Of a stretch of 54,059 bases of DNA, positions 34,774-44,928 are shown in pieces. The stretch comes from Bacteroidota bacterium (lineage in GTDB: Bacteria; Bacteroidota; Bacteroidia; Bacteroidales; Rikenellaceae): the NCBI GenBank assembly GCA_023443765.1, contig JAEZTA010000025.1, forward strand, positions 1 through 54,059. Reading direction: 5' to 3'. Position numbers and translations under genes: made by a program. Each line of letters begins with the position of its first letter. Within the stretch, counting starts at the first letter, position 1. The notes beneath the pieces were generated by a model that was given only the letters and a program-made list of their open reading frames with translations, was not told where the DNA came from and made no database searches.

Positions 34774-36426
34774 ATGACAAAAAGCCGGATCATACTGTTT
34801 CTGCTGACTCTGTCGCTCCCGGCCCTCCAGGTCCGGGCGCAGCAGGAGGAGCGTTTCGGGGATTTGCTCCGGCGGCTCGACAAGGTCATCTCCAACCGCG
34901 AGGTGCTTGCCGCGCGGCGCGAAGGACAGCTCGAAGAGATCAAATACCGGCTGGCTAATAACGATTTGTCGCTCGAAGAACGGCTGAACGACTACGGCCG
35001 CCTTTTCGACGAATACCGCTCGTTCCAGACCGATACGGCCATTCACTACGCCCTGCTGAAAAAGGAGTTGGCACTCCGGACGGGCGACAGCCTGAAAATC
35101 CTCGAAACCGACCTCAACCTGGCGCAAATTTACTCCATCGCCGGGCTGAACAACGATGCGTTCGCGATCCTGAACGCCATGCCGAAGCAGCGATTCACCC
35201 CCTTCCTGCGCAGCTACTACTGCAACATCAGCAGTTCCCTCTACGAAAGCATCTACCAGTCGATCGACAACCCGGAACTCAAGCAGAAGCACTACATCCT
35301 GCTGCACGACGCCTACGTCGCTCAACTCGAATCGCAGTCGCCCGAGAAGGACGGCAGTTCCTATTACTATACGCAGACCAACCTGCTCAACCTCGAAGGA
35401 CGCCACGCCGAAGCCCGGAAATGGCTGGAGGAGAACGTTGCGCACATGGCGACGGACACCCGCGAGGAGGCCGTCTACTACTACCTGCTGGCCGAGACCT
35501 GCGCCAACGGCGGCGGAACACGCGTCGAAGCGGAGCGGTTCTACGCCCTTTCGGCCATCGCCGACCTGAATTTCGGCATCAAGGAGTACATTTCGTTGTA
35601 CCGGCTGGCGCAGATGCTCTATGCCGACGGGGAGATCAACCGCGCCTACCGCTACCTGAAAGTCTCGCTCGAAGATGCCAACTACTGCAACTCCCAGAAA
35701 CGGCTGGTCAAGGTGTCACAGTTACTTCCGATCATCGACAACGACTACCAGATCCGCCGCAACAAACAGCAGCGGAACCTCTACATCTACCTGACGCTTT
35801 CGGTCATCCTCGTCGTGCTGCTGATCGCGGCGCTGACTTACATCAACAAGCTCTACCGCGGCAACCGCCGCGTGGGACTGCGCCTTGCAACGCTGAACAA
35901 CGAACTGAAGGTGCTGAACAGTCACCTGAGCGAATCGAACATCATCAAGGAGACCTACATCGTGCGTTACATGGACTTCTGCCTCAGCTACATCGACCAG
36001 ATGGACACGCGGCTCAAGCGGATTTCGCGCCTGGTCGACGGCAACGACCGCAACGCCCTGCGCAAGGCGCTCGATACCTCGTCGTTCGCCCGCGACAACC
36101 TCGAACTCTTCTACAACAATTTCGACATCACATTCCTCCACCTGTTCCCCACCTTCGTCGAGGAGTACAACAAACTGCTCAAGCCGTCGGAGCGCATCGC
36201 GCTGAAGAGCCCCGACAGCCTCAATACCGAGCTTCGCATCTATGCGCTGATCCGCCTGGGCATCACCGACAGCGTCCAGATCGCACGCTTCCTGCATTGC
36301 TCGCTCTCGACGGTCTACAACAACCGCACGGCCGCACGCAACAAGGCCTGCGGCGACCGGAACCAGTTCGAAAGCAGCGTCGCGCACATCGGCATCGCCG
36401 ACAACAGCACGGGCTTCGCCGACTGA
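34774..36426 (+). CDS. DUF6377-type membrane-bound transcriptional regulator
   Basis: A 550-residue protein. I place the start at 34774 because it is followed by a signal peptide (MTKSRIILFLLTLSLPALQV, ending RAQ) and preceded by AAGG; the frame is open further upstream. Residues about 25-330 are helical, tetratricopeptide-like periplasmic repeats. One membrane segment is at about 337-358 (LYIYLTLSVILVVLLIAALT), then a coiled-coil-prone segment and a cytoplasmic C-terminal domain. The latter ends with a LuxR-like helix-turn-helix: LRIYALIRLGITDSVQIARF and SLSTVYNNRTAARNK. The architecture matches SusR-like/DUF6377 regulators that sit beside SusCD genes. It probably senses a PUL 3 sugar in the periplasm and activates the promoter at 36577. 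Confidence 0.85.
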   Translation: MTKSRIILFLLTLSLPALQVRAQQEERFGDLLRRLDKVISNREVLAARREGQLEEIKYRLANNDLSLEERLNDYGRLFDEYRSFQTDTAIHYALLKKELALRTGDSLKILETDLNLAQIYSIAGLNNDAFAILNAMPKQRFTPFLRSYYCNISSSLYESIYQSIDNPELKQKHYILLHDAYVAQLESQSPEKDGSSYYYTQTNLLNLEGRHAEARKWLEENVAHMATDTREEAVYYYLLAETCANGGGTRVEAERFYALSAIADLNFGIKEYISLYRLAQMLYADGEINRAYRYLKVSLEDANYCNSQKRLVKVSQLLPIIDNDYQIRRNKQQRNLYIYLTLSVILVVLLIAALTYINKLYRGNRRVGLRLATLNNELKVLNSHLSESNIIKETYIVRYMDFCLSYIDQMDTRLKRISRLVDGNDRNALRKALDTSSFARDNLELFYNNFDITFLHLFPTFVEEYNKLLKPSERIALKSPDSLNTELRIYALIRLGITDSVQIARFLHCSLSTVYNNRTAARNKACGDRNQFESSVAHIGIADNSTGFAD

Positions 36427-36543
36427 AAAGAACACAAATCCGCCTTTCCGGCACTACCGAAAACGCTACCGATTAGACCCGGCAGCATTTATATACACAT
36501 CTGTAATTCAGCAATATAATCCTCAAAATTCACTACTTTATTC

Positions 36544-36584
36544 CTCCCGGCTCTTGTTCGGGAGCATTTCACCGCTTACTTTTG
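36544..36584 (+). promoter_or_regulatory. Promoter of the PUL 3 operon with inverted repeat
   Basis: TACTTTTG (36577-36584) is a perfect -7 element, with TTG (36554-36556) exactly 20 bases upstream as the -33 element. The start of transcription would be near 36591, about 54 bases before SusC. An inverted repeat CTCCCG (36544-36549) / CGGGAG (36559-36564) flanks the -33 region and may be a regulator site. The rest of the region 36427-36543 shows nothing else. Confidence 0.7.
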
Positions 36585-36644
36585 TTTACACCGGCGGACC
36601 GGAACTCCGCAAACCCCAAACCAAACACCTAAACCAACCGGCGT

Positions 36645-39600
36645 ATGCAACAAAATCTACCATGTTATTTACGTGCACTCCTGCTGCTGCTCTTCGTGCA
36701 GCTCTGCCTTGTACCGGCCGCATCGGCCGCATCCATTCCGATAAACGGCGTGGTCGTCAACAAGGAGAAGGAACCCATGACGGGCGTCACCGTGCTGCTC
36801 AAAGGCACGACGCAGGGAGCCACAACCGATGCCGAAGGCCGTTTCTTCATCAACGTCCCCGACAAGAAGAGCATCCTGAGCTTCGGCTTCATCGGTTATA
36901 AGACGCAGGAAATCACGATCGGCAACCGCATCAACCTCCACGTGATCCTCGAAGAAGACATTTCGGAACTCGACGAAGTGGTCGTCGTGGGCTACGGCAC
37001 GCAGAAAAAACTGAGCGTCGTGGGCGCCGTCGAAGCCATCGCCCCGAAGGACCTGCAACTGGGAACCAACCGTTCGCTGAGCAACAACCTCGCAGGACAG
37101 CTTTCGGGCGTCATCGCCGTGCAACGCACGGGCGAACCCGGCAAGGACAACTCCGACTTCTGGATCCGCGGCATCAGCACCTTCACCGGAGGCGCGACGC
37201 CGCTGGTGCTGGTCGACGGCGTCGAGCGGTCGCTCAACGACATGGACCCCGCGGAAATCGAGTCGTTCTCCATCCTGAAGGACGCGGCCGCAAGCGCCGT
37301 CTACGGCGTCCGGGGAGCCAACGGCGTCATCCTGATCAACACCAAACGCGGCCAGGTAGGCCCACCGAAGGTTTCGATGCGTTACGAGGTAGCGATGAGC
37401 GAACCGACGAAGCTCCCGAAATTCGTCGACGCCACGACCTACATGGAAGTGATGAACGGTATCGCCGCGGACAGCCGCCTGACGCTGCCGTTCTCGCAGG
37501 AGCGCATCCGCCTGACCCGCAGCAAGTACGATCCGGACCTCTATCCCAACGTCGACTGGATCGACGCCATCACGAAGGACTACGCCTACAACCAGCGCGT
37601 AAATGTCAACGTCAACGGCGGTTCGCCCGTACTGCGCTACAACGTCACGGCCTCGGTCTACAACGAGCACGGCATCATGGAACGCGACCGGAGCCAGTCG
37701 TGGGACGGTTCGACACGCCTGACGCGCTACAACGTCCGGTCGAACGTCGACGTGGACATCACGAAGACCACACTGCTGAAAATCAACATCGGCGGCTACC
37801 TGCAACAGCACAACAAGTGCAACCACGACATCGAAGACCTCTTCAACGTGGCTTTCAATACCCCGCCGTTCGTTCATCCGGCCCGGTATTCCAACGGAAA
37901 GATAGCCCGCAAGGACGGCAACCAGAACCCCTGGGCACTGGCGACGCAGACCGGCTACCAGCGCATCTCCGACTCAAAGATCGAGAGCCAGGCGGCGCTC
38001 GAACAGAACCTCAAATTCATCACCCCGGGCCTGCGCGCCCGCGTGACCTTCGCATTCGACAGTTCGAATTCGAGCTACGTGACGCGCGGCAAGAACCCCG
38101 ACTACTACAACCCTGCCACGGGACGCGACGACGACGGCAACCTGCTGATGACTATCGCCAGCTACGGGCAGGAGTTCCTCGACCACTCCTCGTCGGGCAA
38201 CTACGGCGAGAAGACCACCTACCTCGAAGGTGCGCTCTCCTATTCGCGCGAGTTCGGCAAGCACTATGTCGACGCCATGCTGCTCTACAACCAGCGCAAC
38301 TACGACACGGGCGACAAGCTCCCCAACCGTAACCAGGGCCTCGCAGGGCGTTTCTCCTACTCCTACGACCGCCGCTATGTCGCCGAATTCAACTTCGGCT
38401 ACAACGGTTCGGAGAACTTTGCCCGCGACCACCGCTACGGTTTCTTCCCCTCGGTGGCCGTCGGCTGGCTGATCTCCGAAGAGCACTTCATGGAACCGGC
38501 GCGCGACGTGCTGTCGAAACTCAAACTCCGCGGCTCGTACGGCATCGTCGGCAACGACCGCATCAACGGCCTGCGCTTCGCCTACATCACCACGCTGAGC
38601 ACCAACGACGGCTACTCGTGGGGAACGGACGGCAGCGGCGGCCACACCACACAGGGCAGCGTCTCACACACGGGTCGCTGGGAAGGCCACCAGGGAGTTC
38701 CCAACCTCACGTGGGAACAGTCGGCAAAACTCGACATCGGCCTGGAACTGGGCCTCTGGAACGCCCTGAACCTCTCGGCGGACTACTTTTTCGAACGCCG
38801 CAGCAACATCTTCATGCAACGCACGACCATTCCCGGCTCGACGGGCTTCATCAACGCCCCGTGGGCCAACTACGGCATCGTCGAGAACCGCGGCGTCGAC
38901 CTCTCGCTGGAATTCAACAAACAGTTCGGCCGCGACTGGTTCCTCTCGCTCAAGGGAACCTTCACCTTCGCGCGCAACAAGATCATCGAAAAGGACGAAG
39001 CCCCGACGGTCGTCGGGACCTACCGTTCCTACACCGGGAAATCGGTCTCGACACTCTACGGCCTGACGGCCCTCGGGCTTTTCACCGAGGACGACTTCAT
39101 CGATGTCGAAAAGGGCATCCTGCGCAAAGACCTTCCCACGCAGTCGTACAGTTCGGTCCGTCCGGGCGACATCCGCTACAAGGACATGAACGGCGACGGA
39201 GTGATCAACGACGAGGACATGGGTCCCATCGGGGGCACGGAGAACCCCGAAATCATCTACGGATTCGGCGCCAGTGCCCGCTGGAAAAACCTCGACGTAA
39301 GCGTTTTCCTGCAAGGCACGGCCAACACCTACCGCCTCGTGGGCAGCGATGTCTTCATCCCCGGCAGCGGTTCGGGCGTACTGGGCAACATCTTCACCAA
39401 CTATGCCGACAGTTGGAGCCTCGACAACCAGCGCCAGGATGTCTTCTACCCGCGCTTCTCCTACGGAGCGAGCCTCAACAACCGGCAGCGGTCGACGTGG
39501 TGGAAGAAAGACATGGGATTCCTGCGCGTGAAGACCATCGAAATCGGGTACACGCTCAAGCGGTTCCGCGTCTTCGTCAGCGGCAACAACCTCTTCTGCT

Positions 39601-39701
39601 TCTCGAAGTTCAAGCTCTGGGACCCGGAGATCGGGGCCAACGACGGACTGATTTACCCGACGATGCGCAGTTACTCGATCGGCGCTTCCGTAACTTTCTA
39701 A
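36645..39701 (+). CDS. SusC/RagA-family TonB-dependent transporter (PUL 3)
   Basis: A 1018-residue SusC homologue, first gene of the PUL 3 operon. Signal peptide 1-28 (PAASAAS), carboxypeptidase-like domain about 32-106 (INGVVVNKEKEPMTGVTVLL), linker ELDEVVVVGYGTQ, plug domain with DFWIRGISTF, PLVLVDGVER and FSILKDAAASAVYGVRGANG, then the barrel ending SIGASVTF. It is clearly different in sequence from the PUL 2 SusC, so the two take up different glycans. The partner SusD begins 12 bases after it. Complete, with no interruptions. Confidence 0.97.
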   Translation: MQQNLPCYLRALLLLLFVQLCLVPAASAASIPINGVVVNKEKEPMTGVTVLLKGTTQGATTDAEGRFFINVPDKKSILSFGFIGYKTQEITIGNRINLHVILEEDISELDEVVVVGYGTQKKLSVVGAVEAIAPKDLQLGTNRSLSNNLAGQLSGVIAVQRTGEPGKDNSDFWIRGISTFTGGATPLVLVDGVERSLNDMDPAEIESFSILKDAAASAVYGVRGANGVILINTKRGQVGPPKVSMRYEVAMSEPTKLPKFVDATTYMEVMNGIAADSRLTLPFSQERIRLTRSKYDPDLYPNVDWIDAITKDYAYNQRVNVNVNGGSPVLRYNVTASVYNEHGIMERDRSQSWDGSTRLTRYNVRSNVDVDITKTTLLKINIGGYLQQHNKCNHDIEDLFNVAFNTPPFVHPARYSNGKIARKDGNQNPWALATQTGYQRISDSKIESQAALEQNLKFITPGLRARVTFAFDSSNSSYVTRGKNPDYYNPATGRDDDGNLLMTIASYGQEFLDHSSSGNYGEKTTYLEGALSYSREFGKHYVDAMLLYNQRNYDTGDKLPNRNQGLAGRFSYSYDRRYVAEFNFGYNGSENFARDHRYGFFPSVAVGWLISEEHFMEPARDVLSKLKLRGSYGIVGNDRINGLRFAYITTLSTNDGYSWGTDGSGGHTTQGSVSHTGRWEGHQGVPNLTWEQSAKLDIGLELGLWNALNLSADYFFERRSNIFMQRTTIPGSTGFINAPWANYGIVENRGVDLSLEFNKQFGRDWFLSLKGTFTFARNKIIEKDEAPTVVGTYRSYTGKSVSTLYGLTALGLFTEDDFIDVEKGILRKDLPTQSYSSVRPGDIRYKDMNGDGVINDEDMGPIGGTENPEIIYGFGASARWKNLDVSVFLQGTANTYRLVGSDVFIPGSGSGVLGNIFTNYADSWSLDNQRQDVFYPRFSYGASLNNRQRSTWWKKDMGFLRVKTIEIGYTLKRFRVFVSGNNLFCFSKFKLWDPEIGANDGLIYPTMRSYSIGASVTF

Positions 39702-39713
39702 AACCGACCAGCC

Positions 39714-41582
39714 ATGAAAATCACGAAATACCTACTTACCGCACTCCTGGGCCTCACGTTCGCATCGTGCTCCTACCTCGACCAGGTTCCCGAGGACGAA
39801 CTGACGCTCGAAATGGTCTTCAACGACAAGACCCGCACCGAGGACTGGCTCGCAGGCGTCTACGCCGGCATTGCCGATCCCTACTGGGACCACATGAAAC
39901 TGGCGGGTTACGACGCCCTCAGCGACGAGATGACGCTGCCCACGGCGTGGACCAACTTCGAATGGAACGTACTCCACATGGTGGCCGGAAACTGGTCACC
40001 CGCAACCGAATGGCAGATGTACTACTGGTCGGAACTGCCCAAGCACATCCGCTCGGCCTACATCTTCCTGGCCAACGTGAAACCGCTCCCGCAGGACGGA
40101 GTGACCGCCTCGGAGGTGGCCCTGATGAAACTCGAAGCCCGCTTCCTGATCGCCTATTACTACTGGCTGCTCATCGAGACCTACGGCCCGATCCCCTTCT
40201 CGCCGGGACTCGTCGACCCGGGGGCCAGCAACACCGAAATGATGATCGGCCAGACGCCGTTCGACGAGGTTGTGGACTGGATCGACAGGGAACTGGCCGA
40301 AGTGGCCAAGGGACTTCCGGCCTATTACACCAACAACAATAAGTTCGGCCGCGCCACCTCGGTGATGTGCCACGCCGTACGGGCCCGCATGTTACTTTTC
40401 GCCGCCAGCGACCTGGTCAACGGCAACGAGGATTACATCGGCCACGTGAACCGGAAAGGGCAGGCGCTTTTCAGCACACAGCGCGATCCTTCGAAGTGGA
40501 CCAGGGCCGCCGAAGCCTGCAAGGAGCTGATCGACCTGGCGGAAGGCAACGGCTACCGCCTCTACACCGAACTGACGCAGGACGGGCAGATCGACCCCTT
40601 CCTCTCCTACCAGAACATGCTGTTCACCCGCTGGAGCGACGGCAACAAGGAGATTCTCTTCGCACGGCCCGGCGGCTGCGACATCTGGGACTACGAGAAA
40701 CACGCCACACCGCGCGGCAGCGGCGGCAACGGCGCCCTGGGCATAAGCCAGGCGCTCGTCGACGCGTTCTTCATGAAGAACGGCCTGCCGATCGGCGATC
40801 CTGCATCGAAGTACAGCGACGTGGGTTACTCCGCCGCCGCGGACATCCGCAACTCGAGGTGGATCGAAGGCAGCCCCACGGAGACCCCAGGCGAGATCAC
40901 CACGGCCGGGACCTACAACATGTACTGCAACCGTGAAGCGCGTTTCTACGTCTCAGTGCTCTACAACGACGCCTGGTACCGCGAATCGAACCGCCGCACG
41001 GAGTTCCACAACACGAACATGGACGGCGGGGGTTACGACTCCCCGCAAGCCGGGTACCTGCTGCGCAAGAAGGTGCACCCCGACCACCACGTAATGAACG
41101 ACAACTACCCCTACCGCCCGGGTATCCTCTACCGGCTGGGCGAGGCCTACCTCAACTACGCCGAGGCGCTCAACGAATCGGAACCGGGCAATACGGACAT
41201 CCTCTATTACCTGAACAGGATTCGCGAACGCGCCGGACTGCCGACCTATGGCCCCGGACCGGACCAGATCGCCGTCAACGCATCGGATCAGACCGCCATG
41301 CGCAAACTGATCCGCATGGAACGCCGCGTGGAACTCTGCGTCGAAGGCATCCGCTACAACGACCTGCGCCGCTGGAAAGAGGCCGAGACGGTGCTCAACG
41401 AACCGATTTACGGCATGAACGTCAAGGCCACGACAAAGAGCGACTATTTCCGCCGCACGTTGCTCGACGCAAAGCATGTCTACCGCAAAGCCTTCTATTT
41501 CATGCCCGTGCCGAGCTGGGAGATGGACAAGAACCCCAACCTCGTGCAGAATCCCTATTGGTCCACCCAATCCAATCAGTAG
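39714..41582 (+). CDS. SusD/RagB-family lipoprotein (PUL 3)
   Basis: A 622-residue SusD protein with a lipoprotein signal (FASCSYLDQVPEDELT). Marks of the family: FNDKTRTEDWLAGVYAGIAD, LEARFLIAYYYWLLIETYG, AVRARMLLFAASDLVNG, the metal- or sugar-near helix YRLGEAYLNYAEALNES, LNRIRERAGLPTYG, RMERRVELCVEGIRYNDLRR and the ending NPNLVQNPYW. It resembles the partial SusD at the window start more than the PUL 2 SusD (both share the pattern AARARMLLFAAS / RARLLLYAASP and the NPYW end). It ends with TAG two bases before the SusE-like gene. Confidence 0.96.
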   Translation: MKITKYLLTALLGLTFASCSYLDQVPEDELTLEMVFNDKTRTEDWLAGVYAGIADPYWDHMKLAGYDALSDEMTLPTAWTNFEWNVLHMVAGNWSPATEWQMYYWSELPKHIRSAYIFLANVKPLPQDGVTASEVALMKLEARFLIAYYYWLLIETYGPIPFSPGLVDPGASNTEMMIGQTPFDEVVDWIDRELAEVAKGLPAYYTNNNKFGRATSVMCHAVRARMLLFAASDLVNGNEDYIGHVNRKGQALFSTQRDPSKWTRAAEACKELIDLAEGNGYRLYTELTQDGQIDPFLSYQNMLFTRWSDGNKEILFARPGGCDIWDYEKHATPRGSGGNGALGISQALVDAFFMKNGLPIGDPASKYSDVGYSAAADIRNSRWIEGSPTETPGEITTAGTYNMYCNREARFYVSVLYNDAWYRESNRRTEFHNTNMDGGGYDSPQAGYLLRKKVHPDHHVMNDNYPYRPGILYRLGEAYLNYAEALNESEPGNTDILYYLNRIRERAGLPTYGPGPDQIAVNASDQTAMRKLIRMERRVELCVEGIRYNDLRRWKEAETVLNEPIYGMNVKATTKSDYFRRTLLDAKHVYRKAFYFMPVPSWEMDKNPNLVQNPYWSTQSNQ

Positions 41583-41584
41583 CC

Positions 41585-42685
41585 ATGAAAGCATTCAAAC
41601 TATTTCCGGCTCTCGCGGCCCTGCTGTGCCTCGGAGCCTGCAACGACGATAAGGACCCCTATGCGCCGACCGGCGGCGACGCACTGCGCATCGAATCATC
41701 GGTATCGGAGATCATCCTGACCCCGGAGAACAACGCACAGACCGCCGTGACCTTCACCTGGAACCGGGGGCACGAATACGGCAGCGCCGTATCGGTGACC
41801 TACTGCTTCAAGATGGACATCGCCGACAACGACTTCGCCACGGCCACCCAACTGGAAGTACTGGGCCCGGATGTCTTCACGCGGAGTTTCACCGTCGAAG
41901 AGCTCAACGACCTCTGCCTCGAATACTGGGGCATCACCCCCGGCGAACCCGTACGGCTCGAAGCCAAGGTGATCGCACGCCTCACGGCCGACCGGTTCGT
42001 CATGCCCGAAGTGGCCACCACGGCCTTCGACGCCGAGACCTACAAATTGCCCTCGACGCCGCTCTACATCCTCGGCGATGCGCTGGCAACGGGCTGGGAG
42101 CCTTCCGGGGCGATCCGCATGACCGAGGAGGTACTCTCGCGCCAGTATAGCTACAAAGCAAAATTCCGCATCGGGGAGTACATCCTTCCGCGCCAGCAGG
42201 ACGCGCTGCTTCCGGCCTTCTTCCGCGGGGAAAACGCCCAGGCGATGGAGCTCTGCACCGAACAGGAGGGAACGCGCTTCACGATCAGCCGCGAAGCGAC
42301 CTACAAAGTAGTCGTAAATACCAAACGGCTGACCCACAAGCTGATCTACTACCCGGCTTACGAAACGGTCTACATGGTCGGCCCGGCCTCGCCGGGCGGT
42401 TGGGACATCAACGAATCCCACGCGATGAACTGGGTCGAAGGCACGGCGAAATTCGTCTACGAAGGCGAACTGAAGGCCGGCGAACTGAAATTCCCCGCCG
42501 GGGCCCGCTCGTGGGACGTGCCGTTCTTCATGCCCCTCACGGAGAACTGCACCGACCTCTCGAACACACGCATGCAGCTTGTCCTGCCCGGCGGCGTGGA
42601 TTACAAATGGAACATCACCCAGCCGGGAAACTACCGCGTCACGCTTGACACCGACGCCCTGACGATCAATTTTGAACAACGCTAA
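41585..42685 (+). CDS. SusE-like outer membrane glycan-binding lipoprotein
   Basis: A 366-residue lipoprotein. The ATG at 41585 starts the signal peptide (MKAFKLFPALAALLCLGAC); the frame is open 9 codons more upstream but into the SusD stop. The acidic residues after the Cys (NDDKDP) fit surface export. Residues about 35-155 form the SusE N-terminal Ig-like domain (SVSEIILTPENNAQTAVTFTW ... FTVEELNDLCLEYWGI). A middle domain (about 160-255) and a C-terminal domain (about 260-366, TVYMVGPASPGGWDIN and YKWNITQPGNYRVTLDTD) look like starch-binding-type modules of SusE/SusF. Its function is to hold glycan at the surface for SusCD; the ligand is not known. Confidence 0.88.
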   Translation: MKAFKLFPALAALLCLGACNDDKDPYAPTGGDALRIESSVSEIILTPENNAQTAVTFTWNRGHEYGSAVSVTYCFKMDIADNDFATATQLEVLGPDVFTRSFTVEELNDLCLEYWGITPGEPVRLEAKVIARLTADRFVMPEVATTAFDAETYKLPSTPLYILGDALATGWEPSGAIRMTEEVLSRQYSYKAKFRIGEYILPRQQDALLPAFFRGENAQAMELCTEQEGTRFTISREATYKVVVNTKRLTHKLIYYPAYETVYMVGPASPGGWDINESHAMNWVEGTAKFVYEGELKAGELKFPAGARSWDVPFFMPLTENCTDLSNTRMQLVLPGGVDYKWNITQPGNYRVTLDTDALTINFEQR

Positions 42686-42697
42686 AACCACCCCGAA

Positions 42698-44914
42698 ATG
42701 AACCGCATGAAAACCATATCCACCCTGTTGTTAAGCGCCCTGCTCTGGACGGGATGCAGCGACGACAAAGATGTCGACCGCGCCGAAATCCGCCCGATCT
42801 CGCTCACGGCCGAACAGCAGGAAGTCATCATCACACGTGAGAACGCCGCGCAGACGGCTCTGACCTATACGTGGAGCGACGCGAGCTGTTATGCCGGAGA
42901 AGCTGCCTACACGCTTGAAATCAACCTCCGGGACGCTCCCGAAGCCAAAGCCCGTAAAATCGAAGGCATCACGTCGAACAGCCGTTCGTTCACGGGCGAA
43001 GAGCTCCAGCAGCTCGTCACCGGGACATGGGGCGCACTCGCCGGCGAGTCGGTGACCCTCACCGCCCGCGTCATGGCCGTCGTCGGCAAGGAGCCTGTCA
43101 ACATCTCGGCAACCGTTCCGACCGGGGTTACGACCTACGCATCGGTCCTGCCGCTGGCGCTCGACGCCGATCCGCTGACTGTCCTGCTCACCGAAGCGGA
43201 CGCCGACAAAACGGCGGTCGTCTTCACGTGGAGCGACGAAAATACCTACGAAGGCAATGCAACCTATCGTTTTGCGCTCGACATCCTGGGCAACGAATTC
43301 GCCGCGGCGGATGTCGCCGAGGGAATGGCCGAAACCCGGAAAAGCTATACGGTCAAGCAATTGAACGACCTGCTGACCGAGGTATGGACCTGCGAACCGG
43401 GTAAACTCATCACGCTCGAAGCCCGCGTAGCGGCCTATGTCGGCGGTGAGCAGAAAGCCTCATCGGCGGTGGCATACATCGACGTGACACCCTATGGAGC
43501 CACCCCGGTCTACACGGCCCTCTCGCTCTTCGGCAGCGCAACGCCCGGCGGAACCGATCCCGCAAAGGCCGCAGCCATGACCCGCGAGGGCGACGACAGC
43601 CCGCAGTTCACGTGGAAAGGCGCCCTCGAAGCCGGGACGCTGCGCCTGCTGTGCAACCCTGACGGAACACTCGGTGTCGACCAGTTCATCGCCTCGGAGG
43701 CCGACAAACAGGTCACCCCGGGCCGCAGCGAAGCGATGACCCTGGCCCGCACGATCGACCCCGCACGCAAGGATTACATGTGGAAGATCGCGCAGGCGGG
43801 CGAATACACCGTTACGGTCGACACCGAGCAGCGCACGATCCTCTTCACGCTCGAACGGAGTTTCTATTCGGCGATTTCGATGGTCGGTCCCGCCACGCCC
43901 AACGGCTGGGAGATCACGCAGGCCACGCCGCTCGTCCGCAGCGGCCGTGTCTTCACGTGGGAAGGCACGCTGAACGTCGGCACGCTGCGCCTGGCATGCG
44001 ACCCCGACGGCACCTGGAATACCGACCAGTACATCGCCGCAGAACCCGACAAACCGGTCGTTTCGGGCGCCGAAGAACGCCTTGTGCTTGCGGCTGCATC
44101 GGAGCAGGGACGCGGCGACTACATGTGGAAGATCAACGTCCCGGGCACATGGGCCATTTCGGCCGACACCGAGACGGGAACAATCGTCTTCACGCTGAAA
44201 AAGAGCCTGCTGGAAGACTGCACCGCCGTACACATGGTTGGTCCTGCAACCCCCAACGGCTGGGATTCGGGCGCCATGACCGCACTCGCGGCCAGCGGCA
44301 CGAACTGGGAGTGGACGGGTCGTCTGACCCGCGGCGAAATGAAATTCGTCTGCAACCGCACCGCCGGCAACGACTGGGGCGACTACCAGCTGCTGGCCGC
44401 CGCCGAAGCCGATCCGGTAACCCCCGAAACCGAAACCAGGCCCTTCGCCTGCACCCCGGCCGACGACAACAAATGGGACATCCGGACGCCCGGCGAATAC
44501 CGCATCACAATCAACATGCAGCAACTGACCGTCACGTTCCATCTGGTGAAGAGCGACGCGGAGGAAGGATACCCCTCGCTCGGGCTGATCGGCGGGGCCG
44601 CACCCCAGGGTTGGAGCTTCGATTACAGCCAGTCGACGCTGACGCCCGACGGCGTCACGGGGCTTTTCACCTGGACCGGACACCTGAACGAGGGCGACCT
44701 GAACATCATGTGCGACATTGCCGACACGAACTGGGGCAGTCCCCGCCTGACGGCTTTCGATGCCGACACGCAGGTCGCATCGGGCGAAACCTACCGGATG
44801 CTCTACAAGGAAAACGACAACAAATGGCTCATCCGCAAGGCCGGGACCTACACCATACAGGTCGACCTGCACGCCATGCGGATCGTCTTCACCCTCGACC
44901 ACGCCGACGAATAA
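42698..44914 (+). CDS. Large SusF-like multi-module glycan-binding lipoprotein
   Basis: A 738-residue lipoprotein (signal to Cys 23, WTGCSDDKDVD; an alternative start at 42707 lacks three residues). The order of domains is two SusE-type Ig-like domains (about 25-145 and 146-268), then four homologous binding modules at about 270-388, 389-506, 507-623 and 624-738. Each module starts with a G-x-A-x-P-x-G-W type turn (for example SMVGPATPNGWE, HMVGPATPNGWD, GLIGGAAPQGWS) and ends with a Trp/Tyr-K-I/W-I-x-x-x-G-x-Y strand. SusF of B. thetaiotaomicron has one Ig domain and three modules, so this is an enlarged version. It would give several contact points for one polymer chain. No catalytic residues. 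Confidence 0.88.
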   Translation: MNRMKTISTLLLSALLWTGCSDDKDVDRAEIRPISLTAEQQEVIITRENAAQTALTYTWSDASCYAGEAAYTLEINLRDAPEAKARKIEGITSNSRSFTGEELQQLVTGTWGALAGESVTLTARVMAVVGKEPVNISATVPTGVTTYASVLPLALDADPLTVLLTEADADKTAVVFTWSDENTYEGNATYRFALDILGNEFAAADVAEGMAETRKSYTVKQLNDLLTEVWTCEPGKLITLEARVAAYVGGEQKASSAVAYIDVTPYGATPVYTALSLFGSATPGGTDPAKAAAMTREGDDSPQFTWKGALEAGTLRLLCNPDGTLGVDQFIASEADKQVTPGRSEAMTLARTIDPARKDYMWKIAQAGEYTVTVDTEQRTILFTLERSFYSAISMVGPATPNGWEITQATPLVRSGRVFTWEGTLNVGTLRLACDPDGTWNTDQYIAAEPDKPVVSGAEERLVLAAASEQGRGDYMWKINVPGTWAISADTETGTIVFTLKKSLLEDCTAVHMVGPATPNGWDSGAMTALAASGTNWEWTGRLTRGEMKFVCNRTAGNDWGDYQLLAAAEADPVTPETETRPFACTPADDNKWDIRTPGEYRITINMQQLTVTFHLVKSDAEEGYPSLGLIGGAAPQGWSFDYSQSTLTPDGVTGLFTWTGHLNEGDLNIMCDIADTNWGSPRLTAFDADTQVASGETYRMLYKENDNKWLIRKAGTYTIQVDLHAMRIVFTLDHADE
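43511..44905 (+). repeat. Four tandem binding modules within the SusF-like gene
   Basis: Four units of about 350 bases start near 43511, 43862, 44221 and 44570. The opening bases of the second and third units (around 43878 and 44233) are nearly identical at the DNA level, differing only at a few silent third positions over about 30 bases. The first and second units share the pattern RLxCxPDGTxxxDQxIAxExDK. This points to repeated internal duplication. Confidence 0.8.
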
Positions 44915-44928
44915 AAACAGAAACCGCT

